A DNA stretch of 64,000 bases, taken from assembly GCA_024663395.1 (NCBI GenBank), contig JANFAH010000006.1:1426001-1490000 (forward strand). The letters run 5' to 3'. Of this stretch, positions 37,211-48,926 are shown piece by piece; positions within the stretch are counted from its first letter, which is position 1; each line of letters starts with the position of its first letter. Under the pieces are notes generated by a model. It did no database searches and was not told the DNA's origin. It saw only the letters and a list, made by a program, of their open reading frames with translations. The stretch is from Pisolithus tinctorius. Taxonomy: Eukaryota > Basidiomycota > Agaricomycetes > Boletales > Pisolithaceae. Position numbers and translations under genes: made by a program.

Positions 37211-37240
37211 TGACGACTGACGACTGACGACGACGACGAC
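37211..37240. repeat. GAC-rich microsatellite upstream of the RING-PH-VWA gene
   Basis: Short iterations of TGACGAC and then CGA units lie in the about 220-nt spacer between the divergent dodA and RING-PH-VWA start codons. Likely a 5' leader or promoter repeat. Confidence 0.6.
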
Positions 37241-37274
37241 AAGTCTGCTGCCACTGCGGACGTCGTCGGTTTAA

Positions 37275-40200
37275 ATGACATCTTATACGCCAAGCAACGA
37301 GTGGACATTTCGAAATAACAACCCGTCACCGGGCTTGGACGTCGTCACCGCTGCTCGTCCGCCCCCAAAGTCTCCTCGACTCAGAAACTCGACGTTAAAA
37401 GTTTTTCAATCCGTTTTCAACCGACACAACACAACTCGCTCGCACCACACCGCTGCGACACCGTCACTCCACTCGTCCTTCTCTGCAAGTAGCGCCCGAC
37501 TTGCCGACAGCACTAGTCCCATCCAACACCCATTCGCCCCCATGCCTCCAGCACCCGTCCCTGTCGTATCCTCGCACGACCCCGCAGACGACGAGCAGGA
37601 ATGCCCCGTCTGTCTCGAACCTCTCAGCTTCAGCTTCAGACTCCCCGGCGAAAAACCTCACGTAGTCCCAGAATGCGGTCACTCCCTCCACGAGGTAACT
37701 CTTCCTTCCACCCTCGCAAAAACCCTCCCCTCATGCTTTCCTAGGCTTGCTTCACCGCAGTTTATGGCCCACCTCCGGGTCAGTCACGTTCTGCAACCCC
37801 TCGCAAATCAAACTTGGGCGTCTGTGGTGTGTGCAGACGACCCATGAAAATCGCAGATGGTGATCACAGCAAGACAAACAGTTAGCCCGCCCTCTATATA
37901 TGCATGCGATCACTATCTAACCACCCCTTCGTAACAGAGCTGGCAGCCCTTACAGGTATGGGCGACCCACAGGCCCCGGCTGTCTACCCTGGTCGCGATT
38001 CCCCAGCCGCCCGATCTGGTCGGAGTCAACCCCAATTGCCATGCAGTCCTACCGACGACGACCCCGTCGACCACGCCACCTCCGTTAAATCCAACCCAAG
38101 CGACACCGGCTACATCATTGCGCCCTCCATCCAAGTGCGCCCTGAATTCTCTACCATTGTTCGTACCGGCGAACAAACTCAACCCATCACCTGCATTGTC
38201 ATAATCGAACTCCCTGCCAGGCGTGGTAATACTCACATACCAGCACCCCTCTTATCCGAATCATATGGAATCCAAAATGGTCCGTCCCACCCTCACATCG
38301 ATGCTGATCAGCAACCTGTGCCAAGGGCGCCTGATCGTCCCCACCAATATCCTTCTCAAGAACGCTGGGCACCCCCCCACAACGGTTCCGAAACTGATTT
38401 GTCTCGGTACACTCCGAACATGGCGCCCGAAGATGATTCCCCCTTCAATTCCATCGTAGAGGATCTGAGAAATCGCATCGCCGATTGGAAGGGTCACGCG
38501 TTATCAGAACTGGGTCCTTTGCTTATGTACGACCTTTTGTCTGTTCGTCGCGATACTCTCGTGCGGGAATTCTTCGTCTATCTCTTCAAGGAAGCTATCA
38601 TCTGCGTCGCCGAGGAAAAGAAACGACCTCTTGGCCGATTCTTGCCTTCACCGTCCTACAACGATTCGTCGGCAGCATCTACTGGCTCCAGCAGTCCTTC
38701 AAAGGGCGTCCTCCGTTTGAAGGGCCGTATATACGTGCGACACATCAAGCGATTGCATGTAAGTACATCGGGTGACATGAGTCTGACCATAGAGATGGAG
38801 GATGAACGTCTGGACTCTTTCATCCTGGTCTTCAAAGACCGCTCCTCGTTGGAATCATGGAAAGGGCAAATTCAGTCCCTTGTCGCATCGTTTCAGCAGC
38901 CACCGGGCTCCCAGCAGAATTCTTTCGATCGAGGTCTTGATATCGAAGAGTTTGGTGGATCCGGGAAAGCGGCACGTATGCTCAGCGGCAGCACCGGTTC
39001 GACTAACACTAGCGCCGTCGACAGCCTTCAGGGCTTCGCGCGTTCCACTACGTCATCTTCTACCTCGCATCACTCAGTGCCCAGGGTACTACAAAGCAAG
39101 CTGCAGACCCTCGGTGAGGAGGCTGTCATGACCAATTATGATACACCCCTAGTGACGCCTCATGTCTCCTCCGGCTCGTCCAATTCGCTTGCCCCTCTTC
39201 TACACCCACCTCTCGATCTCATGCTAATCGTCTCACTGCCCCCTCCCAACGCCCCACGCAGCACAGCCGAGCTGAAAATCCGCGTCATCAAAACATCCCT
39301 CGACTTTATCTTGGCTTCCCTGGGGAATAGGGACCGGCTCAGCCTTGTTACTTTCGAGGTCGGAACGGGTGGTCGCGTGAGAAGAACACCGTATCTATGC
39401 GTTGGAAAAACTCAGAGTCGAGGAAGACTGCAAAAGTTCATTTACGACACTGGCCGCATGGACGATCCTAACATGGAGGATGAGTTTTTGATTAGGGCAT
39501 CCAAAGATGAGAAGACCGACGTCGTGACGGCTGTTAACCACGGTGCGTCTCCCAACTTCCGTTCCGTGGTGGCACAATGAACTAACCTCCGTTGATCAGG
39601 CCTTGACGTCGTTCTTCAGCGAAAATCCCGAAACCCTGTATCGGGTATGATTCTCGTCAGCGATGCAGCAGATAGCACGAGGCGTGCTCAGATGGATCTC
39701 GTCCTCGCTCGTGCGGAAGCGGCCAACATGCCTATCCACTCTTTCGGCTATGGCCGCTCACATGATCCTGCTTCACTTTGGCTGATGTCGAACCACACCA
39801 GTGGGACGTATACTTTCGTCAAGGACTGGTATGACCTGCGAGTGTGCCTAGCTGGCTGTATAGGTGGAATGATGTCGATTGGCTTGCTGAACATGAAGCT
39901 ACACATACGTATCGTCGACGGCCAACGCTTCCGCATCCGCAAGGTATCTGGTGGACCGTTACCTATCCTGTCTACAGATGGCCAGAATGTCGATATCGAC
40001 GTGGGCGAGTTGCGGTACGGCGAGTGCAAGGAGATGTTGATCGAATGCGAACTCGATAACCGCGAGACCCGCCGTCAAGGGGCTTTCCAGAATAGCAATC
40101 GCGCTCTGAACGCGACGGACCAGTTCGTGCAGAGCATGGGTCTCGAGGCATTGTCGATCGACGACTCGACCGACCTCGTCGACGGCATGATGGACCGCAT

Positions 40201-40864
40201 GATTGACGAGGTGCCTGTCTTTGAGGTTGACGGTTCGTTCTTCGATCCCTCCGCTGGCAAGCACATTTCGCGACTTGCCCATCCCGTTCTGTTGACGATC
40301 ACACTTCTACCCTCCAATCTCTCGAACTCATCAAAACAACCCAAGCCGTCCGATCCTGTCATCGTGCGTCGTCGAATGGAGCTCCTTGCATCAGATATGA
40401 TTACTCGCGCGCTCGTCTTGGTGTCGAGGAAGAACTACCCCCAGGCGCAAAAGATAATAAACGAGACTAAGCGCATCCTTCACACAGTTCTTCAAAATAT
40501 ATCCAGAGCTCTCCCTTTGCCAAACAATGAGGGCTCGACATTACGGAACAGGAAAGAATTACTGACTTTATCGGCGGTCCGCGCCATGCAAGCTATGCTT
40601 CAAGACCTCCAGATCCTCTCAGAAGCCCTGGAAGAAAACGTAGAGTTGTTCGCACATGATCAAAGAAACTTTGGTGCACAACAGGTTTGTTTCCAGTCCT
40701 CCTTGATGTTTATGTGGCGAAAAATGACGTGGATTTGGCAGGCAATGATCCTGCGCGATCAGAAAAGTTGGACTAACCGTAGTGCAACCGAACGTTTGTT
40801 CTGGAAGATAGACAACTCCATCGAACTCGCTACTCGAAGTACTGACTGGGTCCCGCGTGACTAG
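37275..40864 (+). CDS. RING finger, PH and VWA domain protein
   Basis: Five exons, 37275..37694, 37745..37880, 37938..39542, 39600..40684 and 40742..40864, give 1,122 aa. A Ser/Pro-rich N-terminus precedes a RING-type zinc site at about 106-180 (CPVCLEPL, CGHSLHEACF, CGVCRRPM), split by intron 1. A PH domain like that of Cdc24 exchange factors lies at about 360-490 (LLMYDLLSV, YLFKEAIICV, FILVFKDRSSLESW). A von Willebrand A fold starts at about 610 (LDLMLIVSLPPP, NRDRLSLVTF, MILVSDAAD, HSFGYGRSHDP). The MIDAS triad D-x-S-x-S is missing in its first strand, so metal-dependent ligand binding is unlikely. A conserved C-terminal region follows. It may be a membrane-linked ubiquitin ligase or adaptor; targets unknown. 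The last intron is in frame, so both spliced and retained forms could be translated. Confidence 0.88.
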
Positions 40865-41386
40865 GTTTCGCTCTTGTTCTGGCTCTGGCTTTTGCACCTG
40901 GCACCACTCCCCAGCCTCTTCTACACGCTCATTTTATGCTATTCTGATGGTTTTTCTCGGGTGGCTTTCTTGTGCTCCCTTTTCTTCTTTCTTTCCTTGT
41001 GCTTAATTATTGTATTTTCCCTTGACGCTGTAATGGTCATCCGGCCGCGTCAGGGCGGGCATGTTTTCCTCTTCTGATTTATACCCTCCCGGATGTCTTC
41101 ATTCATCTCGTTGTTTGTAGCGTAGGCCCTAGATTCCGTCGTGTCGGAGTCGGGCGTGTGTCGGCTTGGAGAGTACAGTAGTGCCATTAATTATATCAGC
41201 TTGCACGCGATACACTACGCCTATGAAGAATGTCTCGAAGAGCAACTGGCTAAGAAGTGATATATGATTAAGATGTTGACGGAGAAATAGTGTCTCCCTC
41301 GCCTCCTCGGGCTAAGGCTCTATGAAATACGAGACCCAGCCACCACCCTTCTTAGCAGTCTACTCCGTCTCGAATAAAGATGAGCT
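40865..41386. other. Convergent 3' flanks of the RING-PH-VWA and dynactin genes
   Basis: Pyrimidine-rich runs at 40980-41020 are consistent with a 3' UTR. No gene seen. Confidence 0.5.
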
Positions 41387-42443
41387 TCACTTGTACCCGA
41401 GTTTCTGCTTTTCGATCTTGTCCCGTTCCAACTGTGCGACCTTGCTTTCCGCCCCACTCAGAACGTCGTCCCATGCGACAAATAGTTCTGACAGTGCATC
41501 CACCTGTTCCGTGTGAGTGAGACCTCGGCAGGGGGTGGGGGTGGGGGGGACATTTAAAATGAGAGGGCACCCACATGAGTCGCGTGACGATCTACCAGGT
41601 TTGCGATCCGTTTCTCCAGAGACGCTGCTAATTTTAAATCTTCCTCCTGGGCTGCAAGGAGCCTCTGCACGCGGGGCTGCAGTACCTCGTAGTCTACAAA
41701 GACCCTTGATTAACTAACTAGTCGTCGCAACGTGTCTCAAAATCCGAGGAAAGATAGGAGGAGTCTTTTTACCTGGCAGCTTGCCGGCACTCAATACATC
41801 CTTTTGTACTAGTAGGTCGATCTCGCGCATGTCGCGGTCGGCGGCACGAATGTCCGGTTCCATTTCTGCGAGAAGCGCTTCCAGTTCCTCGGCGGACATG
41901 TTTCCGTAGGATGGGCCCGGTCCGGCCGGCGTTCCCGAGTAAGCGAACGTCGGTGTTAACAGATGGGCATGACGGTCATCTGTAGTAAATGAAAGGAAGA
42001 AAGAAATATACACATATATCATATGCCAAAAGAAAGAAAAAAACGAAAGAGAATAACGTACATTGACTCATGAATTTCTTCAGGCCGTCGTTGGATTCTA
42101 TCACGCTATTCAACCGATGCTGCACGTTCTCCGCTAGACGGATGAGGGTTGTTTCGCCATCTTTGAGGTCAGAGAGCTTGTCTCCTCTCCCCCTGCGTTC
42201 GCGCGGGTCCTGGCGGACGCCGATGAGTAGTGCCTCCAACCAGCGGATTCGCAGTTCAAGAGAGAGGGCAGGATCGATGGAGGTGGGTAATTGTGTTGCA
42301 CCCGGAGTTGAAGTAGGATGGGGATGAGTGAGTTCCTGGCGTTGGGCAACGGACATGGAAGCCTGTTCAGGTAGATCAGGGCCGCCATCGACGGAATCAA
42401 AAGTCTCATCCAGAGACTTGGAGGATGCCAGGGCCATACTCAT
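41387..42443 (-). CDS. Dynactin p24-like subunit (DCTN3/RO-10 type)
   Basis: A probable coiled-coil subunit of the dynactin shoulder, which links dynein to cargo and nuclei. Four exons, 42062..42443, 41773..41979, 41575..41693 and 41387..41503, give 274 aa. An in-frame ATG at 42551 would give 310 aa; the shorter start is preferred on family length. After a variable Ser/Pro N-terminus come LELRIRWLEALL, a long helix with NSVIESNDGLKKFMSQ, EELEALLAEMEPDIRAADR and DYEVLQPRVQRLLAAQE, and a C-terminal coiled coil with ELFVAWDDVL, which parallels the KQFVQWDELL ending of human p24. The similarity is by pattern and length; sequence identity is low, as usual for this subunit. Confidence 0.68.
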
Positions 42444-43029
42444 CGAATTGCTAGCAGCATGTGCAGGCGGGGACGAGGGTGGTGGTGAAGATGTCAGAAT
42501 CCGATGCCTATGCTGAACGTCACCCAAGAAAACACTTCCGATCGGAGACATATAGGGGCACAAAACCGAGAGAAGACCACCTTCGCAAGTAGTTTTCGGC
42601 ACTTGGCAGAGTTGGCAATTACTTGACTTCCGATGTTTGACTGGATGAGGTGGATAGCCACTTACGTTGCAGCGAGCATTGATTTCCTATTACTGACCAA
42701 AATAGCGGGGGATTATACAGTTCAAAAAAGCAGTACGTAGGCAAATGGATATTCGAACAGGCTACAACCAGCAGTGAGTCACTACTCTAAGCTGATCATG
42801 CAGATTCAGCATGGCTACTGTCAGAAACATCTTCGTGGCTAGATGCGTGAGTGGTGTCAATCTGCGCATCGTAATTAAAATTCTGCACTGAAGTGGAGCT
42901 GCCTCAGTACCCGCTCAGTTCGATTTTGTATAATAAACAACGTGTTCGATATTTGCTATCCCCTTACGTTCGGACCGACCACCCCCCCGTTGTGGTGGAC
43001 GTTAGTCCCGCTGTCAGACGCCCTTCGGA
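42444..43029. other. Intergenic region left of the eIF4A relic
   Basis: It contains the possible extended dynactin N-terminus (to 42551) and its promoter. Otherwise nothing supported. Confidence 0.45.
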
Positions 43030-43990
43030 ACGTCATAAGTAGTTGACTACGAGCGGCACTTGCTGCACGTCAATTCCGCGTACCAGAAGATCTGCAATGG
43101 ATGAGGGCACGAGATGACTTAAAGCGGAATTCCTTCATCGAATTCTCTCTTTGCTTTTGTTCCATATCTCTGTGCCATGTCCAGACTAAGGAGAATGATA
43201 AATAAATTAACCACGAGGAAAACTGCGCTGAACTGTTACGCACAATAACAGAGACCTTAAATTCCCGTCGGTGCGTCTTCTTGGTCGACCAGTCAATTTC
43301 CTGTATCATATTGCAGAAGATGACTGCTGGGTCGTCGTCACAGCCCCGTACAAATTGAAAAGCGTGTCCAACCTCCTCTCCTTTGCTCATCCTTCTCGAC
43401 GAGAATTCAAACAGGATCCCTCATGAATTTCATCGCCACCTCCAAGTCGTCGGTAGGCGTCGTGGCAGAAAGGACTACCTGGGTGTCACTTGGCGGCGGC
43501 TGGAAAAGTTCGTAAATCTGGCCCTTGAAACCACTGGATAACGTTTCGTCCGCACTGTCGAGATATAAGATTCTGATACAGTCGGTCTGGAGTGCCGACC
43601 GCTTGATCAGGTCGAATACTCGATTCAGGGTGCCTACGACGACTTGCACGCTTCCCTGCAGTTTAGCCTTACTTTCGCGCATGTTTGTACCACCGACACT
43701 AGCATGGCATTCGATGTTCATGTAATCACAAAGCGAACGTGTAGGCGCGAGGATGAGGATCTAGCGGTATTGGACTAGACTTGCAAGATGACATCGTGAC
43801 CTTTGGTTATGGGAACAATGGCACGGCGTTTGTAGCGGACGGCCACTCGAAACTAGGGAGGAATTAGCACACAAAACAACTACGCGTCGAGGAGGAAATT
43901 ACCCATGGGCCCTAGTACCGCGAAGGAGTTGTGGCTTCAAAATTTATATCATTGAAGCCGAAGGACCTCTTGACCAAGATCATCGAACCT
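43030..43990 (-). pseudogene. Decayed copy of translation initiation factor eIF4A
   Basis: Collinear pieces of the DEAD-box helicase eIF4A run along the minus strand: KGHDVILQ, then [60 protein letters not shown], and after an intron relic DMEQKQRE and VQQVPLVVNY. The Walker A segment AQSGTGKT is missing. DEAD is DSAD, TPGR is TLNR. KFMRDPV is followed by TGA where the family has CGA (Arg). At least two frame changes follow, and the copy stops before the final helicase motifs. The stretch between EFKVS and DMEQKQRE still looks like an unspliced intron, so this is a DNA-level duplicate, not a retrocopy. It cannot encode an active helicase. Confidence 0.85.
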
Positions 43991-44580
43991 AGAGTTCGTT
44001 TCTGCGGCATAGGGACAGAATCAAGCTCGGGGAATCCCACACATGCCAGCACTGCTCAGGAAAGCCTACGGCCCGCCCCCCAGGAGCTTCAACTGGAATA
44101 AGTCTGAGTGAACTCCACCACGATGTCGGGGAAAATGCGGACTGGGAAATCAGATGGATGAACTTCGTCGTTAGATTCAGAACGTCGCCTATCGGTGCCA
44201 CGCAGCAGAGACGATAACTCATGTACGTGACCGCCAGCAGCGGATATTCGTTCCTTGAAATTCTGGTTCAACACGAAGATGGGGCCGAAGCTACGAACCC
44301 TCTGCTGTTGTTATTTGGGTGAAGGACGTGGGTGGTGTTGGTGCTTGTACCGCCGAAAAACAAAGTCGCGAGTGAGACTGATATACTGGAGCACTTCGCA
44401 CGACTCACACTAGGTAAGACTCGGATAAGTTGGCATAGAGACACGAAGAGTGCGCTACAATAGAGCGTTGAACGGCTTGCCCTCCATAATTCAGGCGCGT
44501 TCCAAATGCGGACGTTCCCTCAATCCATAAGAGGCAGGGGAGGACAAATCAGACTCCGATGGTCCGTGCGCAGCCCTCAA
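43991..44580. other. Spacer between the eIF4A relic and the U2 gene
   Basis: Minus-strand frames near 43990-44270 are open but unrecognised. The right part is the U2 promoter region. Confidence 0.4.
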
Positions 44581-44583
44581 ACA

Positions 44584-44590
44584 TATATAA
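44584..44590 (+). promoter_or_regulatory. TATA box of the U2 snRNA gene
   Basis: TATATAA begins 27 nt upstream of the inferred U2 5' end, the usual spacing for an RNA polymerase II start. Confidence 0.65.
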
Positions 44591-44610
44591 ACCCCGCTTG
44601 AACACCCTGA

Positions 44611-44820
44611 ATCCTTACCACTCTGGCCTTTTGGCTTAGATCAAGTGTAGTATCTGTTCTTTACAGCATAACCGCTGTAACGGGGGCACCGCCCCCTTTA
44701 GTTGGTTAGCAAATTTTTGCCGCCCTTGTCCCCGCGAGCTCTGCTTGCAACTCCGGGGACGCGATGACCTTGCTACTGCAGTACCGGCTTGCGTCGTCAG
44801 GGGATCTCCCTAGCTTTTGC
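44611..44820 (+). ncRNA. U2 spliceosomal snRNA
   Basis: The 5' domain carries the near-invariant block GGCCTTTTGGCTTAGATC (44624-44642), then AAGTGTAGTATCTGTTCTT. GTAGTA at 44647-44652 pairs with intron branch sites. Stem IIa (ACAGC/GCTGT) and a GGGGGC/GCCCCC hairpin follow, then an Sm site AATTTTTG (44712-44719) and a 3' hairpin with arms GTCCCCG and CGGGGAC. The 3' end is approximate (about 44815-44825). The RNA forms the U2 snRNP that selects the branch point, a fitting partner for the many short introns in this window. Its paralogue number in the genome is unknown. Confidence 0.95.
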
Positions 44821-45062
44821 TTTCTTTTTGTTGTGCTACTACTGTCCTACCAATTGGTAGGGCATGGGGTTCAGCAAATGAAAATGCAGAGTAGGCTTTG
44901 AGGTTCTGTATAGTTCTAATAGTTGCTGGTTGTATTGTTGTGCTTGTTAGTACCTTTATGTCTATCTTTGTGTCCAGTATCTGTCAAAGACAATTAAGCA
45001 TCCAGCCATTACATCGTGCTACCAAGTACAATATTATATGTTATGGTAAAGCTATAATGTGC

Positions 45063-48000
45063 TTACACAGATTCACTCATCTCTACAGGTAATGGAGTAT
45101 ACCCAACCATTGATCTATGATGGATCAATGCAATGAAAAAACCCCAGACTTCACCTGCCACACTCCCAATGGTTGTCGGTTTCCATGCTTTTGTCCCAGG
45201 CATGACACTGGACTCCGGACGTACCCACCACCTCAATAACAAGGAACTCGTAACGACACTCACGGATGAAAATGCCATCGCCGCGCCTGCTATCATCGGG
45301 TGCAGGTATAAGCCAAATGGAAGGAACAAACCCATTGCCAGTGGGATCCCAAGGACGTTGTAGATGCATGCCCAGATGAGATTTCGTCGAATCGTGGCGA
45401 AGATACTCCGAGAAAGGTGGAGCGCGGCCACAACGTCGAGAAGATCAGACCGAATGAGGACTATGTCGGCTGCCTCTATGGCAACGGAAGTACCCGACGA
45501 AAGCGCAATGCCGACAGTTGCAGCGACCAAAGCAGGAGAATCGTTGATCCCATCTCCGACCTTGGGTCTCACCATCAATCAACGAATGGGAAGAAGAAAG
45601 TGAACAAGCCTACCATCGCGACACCACCTTCGCCTTTCTTCATGAGTTCGGTTACAAGGGAAGCCTTGCCCTTTGGACTCATGTTTGCCCATACAGACTC
45701 GGGATTGACCCCCACTTGTTTTGCAACAGCAACCGCCGTCTTTATGCTGTCGCCAGTCATGATACTAACACTGATTCCCATATCCCGAAGTGCCTTAATG
45801 GCCTGGGCGGACGAGGGTTTGGGGACATCGGACAGCGATACTGCGAGTACAATCATGGATGCCGCAGGCCCTCGTGCAATAGACACGTAGATCACCGTGC
45901 GCGCGAGTTCGCTTTCTTGAGCTTCATATTTGGAAAGAACAGACGGAAGACGAGTTGCATCAGAATTCGTCACGAAGTTTGCGTTGCCAACGAGAATGGT
46001 ATATTTCGTTCCAGATAAATCCAGGGTGGCCCTGACGCCAGCGCCAGTCACGCTCTCGAACGTCTCCACATTTACTTCTGGTATCACAGCGCCGGAACGA
46101 CCCAAGAGCTCCTTGCCATAGGCAGCAATTGCCTTCGCTAAAGGATGCTCTGATCGCGCTTCCGTTGCTGAGACCATTGCTACGACAGCCGCATGTGTTG
46201 TGAATCCATCCGCGCATTTGAGCGAGAGCGACTGAGGGCCATCCTCCTTGTAAAGGGACTCTGGCTCGTTGTAGGGAGTTGTCCAGGCCATTCCCGTAAC
46301 CGTTAGCTTGCCGTCCGTCACAGTGCCCGTCTTGTCAAGGACAATGTGCTTGATGGACCGACTTGCCTCCAGTGCTGCTCCGCCTTTAATGAGAATTCCG
46401 TTCATGGCACCGACACCAGTCCCAACCATGATGGCAGTGGGGGTACTCAGTCCTAACGCACATGGGCAAGCGACGACTACGACCGAGATGCAGATTTGTA
46501 CACAGACAGCAAAATGGCTTGCCCCATGGCGATGGAAGATGGTTGGCAATGCATCATCGCTGAGGATGTTCGCCAATACTATCCAAGCAAGGAATGTGAC
46601 GAGGGCAAGGGTTATGACGATCGGAACAAACACGCCCGCGACACGATCGGCAAATGCCTGTATTGGGGCTTTCGAAGTTTGCGCGTCCTCGACGAGTTTG
46701 ACGATCTGGGATAGCGCCGAGTCTTTACCTGCACGCACGACAACCATATCAAATGTCCCGAGGCCGTTCACAGTACCACCAATAACCGCATCCCCAAGTT
46801 GCTTCAGCGCTGGTACAGGTTCTCCGGTTACAGCACTCTCATCCACAGTGGAGTGTCCTTTCACAACCGTCCCGTCGGCGGGTATCCGGTCACCAGGGAC
46901 GAGCTTGACTATATCTCCAACTTGAACGAGCTCTGTGGGTATACGTTTTTCCTCAGTGCAAGCGGGAGCGTCCGTGTAAATGGTGGCCATAGAAGGGGAA
47001 AGAGCTATCAGATCCGTGAGAGCCGCACTAGTCTTGCCTTTGGCACGGTTCTCCAGCCAGCGCCCGAGAGAGACGAACATGATGAGCATCGTACTCGTGT
47101 CGAAGAAGAGGTAGGGGCGAAATCCCGGTGTGGTGTTAAACGCAGCGGAGATGAGCGAGAGAATCGAGTAGAAATATGCAGCCGATGTTCCAAGCATCAC
47201 GAGCACGTCCATGGTGGCGCTGCCATGCCTGATTGCCTTGTACGCGGTTCGGTAGAATTTCTGCCCGACCCAGAATTGAGCGGGCGTGGTAAGGCAAAGG
47301 ACGATGATGTCGCTCAGGTAGATTCCGTTTAAAAGCTGAAGACCAGTGATCGGTCGCAGAAAGGATATATGAGGAGCAACCATGCTGAGAAAGAAAACCG
47401 GGACTGCGAAAGAAGCACTCCACTTGAAGCGATTCCACCATTCTTGTATTTCTCGTGTTCGAGCAAGCGAGCGCTTCTGTGTCGCATCGTCGTGGTCAGA
47501 AAGAATTGCGTCGAAGCCTATCTCTTCCACACGTTCTACAAGCTCCCGCGGGCCGACCAAACCAGGTTCGAAGTCAACCTTAGCTGTCTCGGTTGCCAGC
47601 GAGACCGCGACGCTTTTAACACCTGGCATTTCACGCAGGCCATTTTCCACCGAATTCACGCACGATGAGCACGTCATGCCGTATACTCGGAGCGTGATAA
47701 CATCGGTTCGCGCCACAGGAATAAGTGAAGCGTCAAACCCTATGTCAGATATTTCCTAGAAAAAAAGTGAAGACAAGCGTGGGCAACGGGATTATTGACT
47801 GACATTTATGACTTTCTCAAAAGTCCACACGGAGGGATCGTATTCAACCACCCCTCGCTCAGCTAGAAGCGCAACCTTGACCGAATAAATGCCCGGCTGA
47901 GAACGAAGCATCCCCTCTATCGACTGTACGATCGTTGGTAGCATGTGAGAAGCAGGATAGCCTTAAGACCTCACCTCCACACATGCGCCACAAGTCATGC

Positions 48001-48163
48001 CCTCTATTCGAAGCTCGCATCTTCCGGGCGTACCTTCTTCTAGCACCGGAGACACCAATGGTTCGTTCTCCGCTCGGGGAAGCTCAATGCTGGTCGAAGA
48101 GCTCCAATTGCTGGTCCCAAATACATTCCAAATATTTGACGAAAGTCGAGTAAAGGCGGACAT
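45063..48163 (-). CDS. ccc2: Copper-transporting P-type ATPase (Ccc2/ATP7 type)
   Basis: A P1B-1 ATPase that pumps Cu(I) into the trans-Golgi for loading of multicopper oxidases such as Fet3 and laccases. Four exons, 47975..48163, 47804..47923, 45614..47755 and 45063..45560, give 982 aa. Two N-terminal heavy-metal domains carry GMTCGAC (Cys58, Cys61) and GMTCSSC (Cys132, Cys135). The core has [20 protein letters not shown], the copper-channel CPC in [13 protein letters not shown], the phosphorylation site [15 protein letters not shown] and [10 protein letters not shown], the last formed across the intron at 45561-45613. TGEP replaces the common TGES at the actuator loop, as in several fungal copper pumps. 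Eight membrane segments are expected. Intact. Confidence 0.95.
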
Positions 48164-48926
48164 GATGTAAAGAGACAGAAGTTCTGAGGCAGAGTCCCAG
48201 CTTGCTCCGAGAAGAAAATCTGAGAGGTATAGAGAGGGCTGAGAACGGCTGTAAGTGTACAGTGTTGCACCGCATTAGCGCAAGGGTGAGTCAGACAAAC
48301 ACAGGTTTGAATAACTTGCCTCAGCTTTCAGCGTTTGCTATAGTGCCCAGTAAGCCAGCCAAGTCCCCGCGAGGGGCTGATAATAGTGCGAGCGGCGAGC
48401 ACACCTAAGTTGTCACAGACGTGAATCACTTGATTAGTCAGCGTGAATACTTGCCCTATGCCCGGAGACACCTGTTCGATGAGTCAAACCTCGCATCTTT
48501 TTTTGGAAGGAGGATGTGCTAGTAGTCTGTTGGTCTGTATGACAGGACCTTGGTGTTGCTGTGTAACATGTCAGAGTTGATTTCCACTGATAACGCTTCG
48601 GACGTATCGGACTATCATTGACCCATTATTTTTCTTTCACTCTCGTTCTTTAGTTTTCCCGTTTTAGCTATCTGTTCGTCCCTCACAGTATATAAGGTCG
48701 TAGATATTCGTGTCTTTTTTCAGTCTCCCTCGAACAGAGTTTCTTTCGGCCAGTTCTCCCTGAACCCCGTAAGACCAACCTCCTACGAGAACGGACTACT
48801 CGTGTGACGAAACTTCCTGCTTTCCGCCACATGCTGTACGTAGTAGGGTACGTAGGTGACTCGTATTTCTACATGATCCCATTTATCATGCCGTCGTCCA
48901 GGAATGCTGCTTTTCAATGTAACCCT
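48164..48926. other. Intergenic region upstream of ccc2
   Basis: It holds the ccc2 promoter side and the 3' flank of the Cys-rich gene. TATATAAG at about 48690 with a pyrimidine-rich stretch before it could be a plus-strand promoter, but no supported gene follows. No copper-response motif could be recognised with confidence. Confidence 0.4.

Noticed and set aside
43400..43725. Reading the DSAD helicase fragment as a functional DEAD-box variant
   Set aside because: Walker A is absent, TPGR is lost, and a stop and frameshifts follow, so it cannot be an active helicase.
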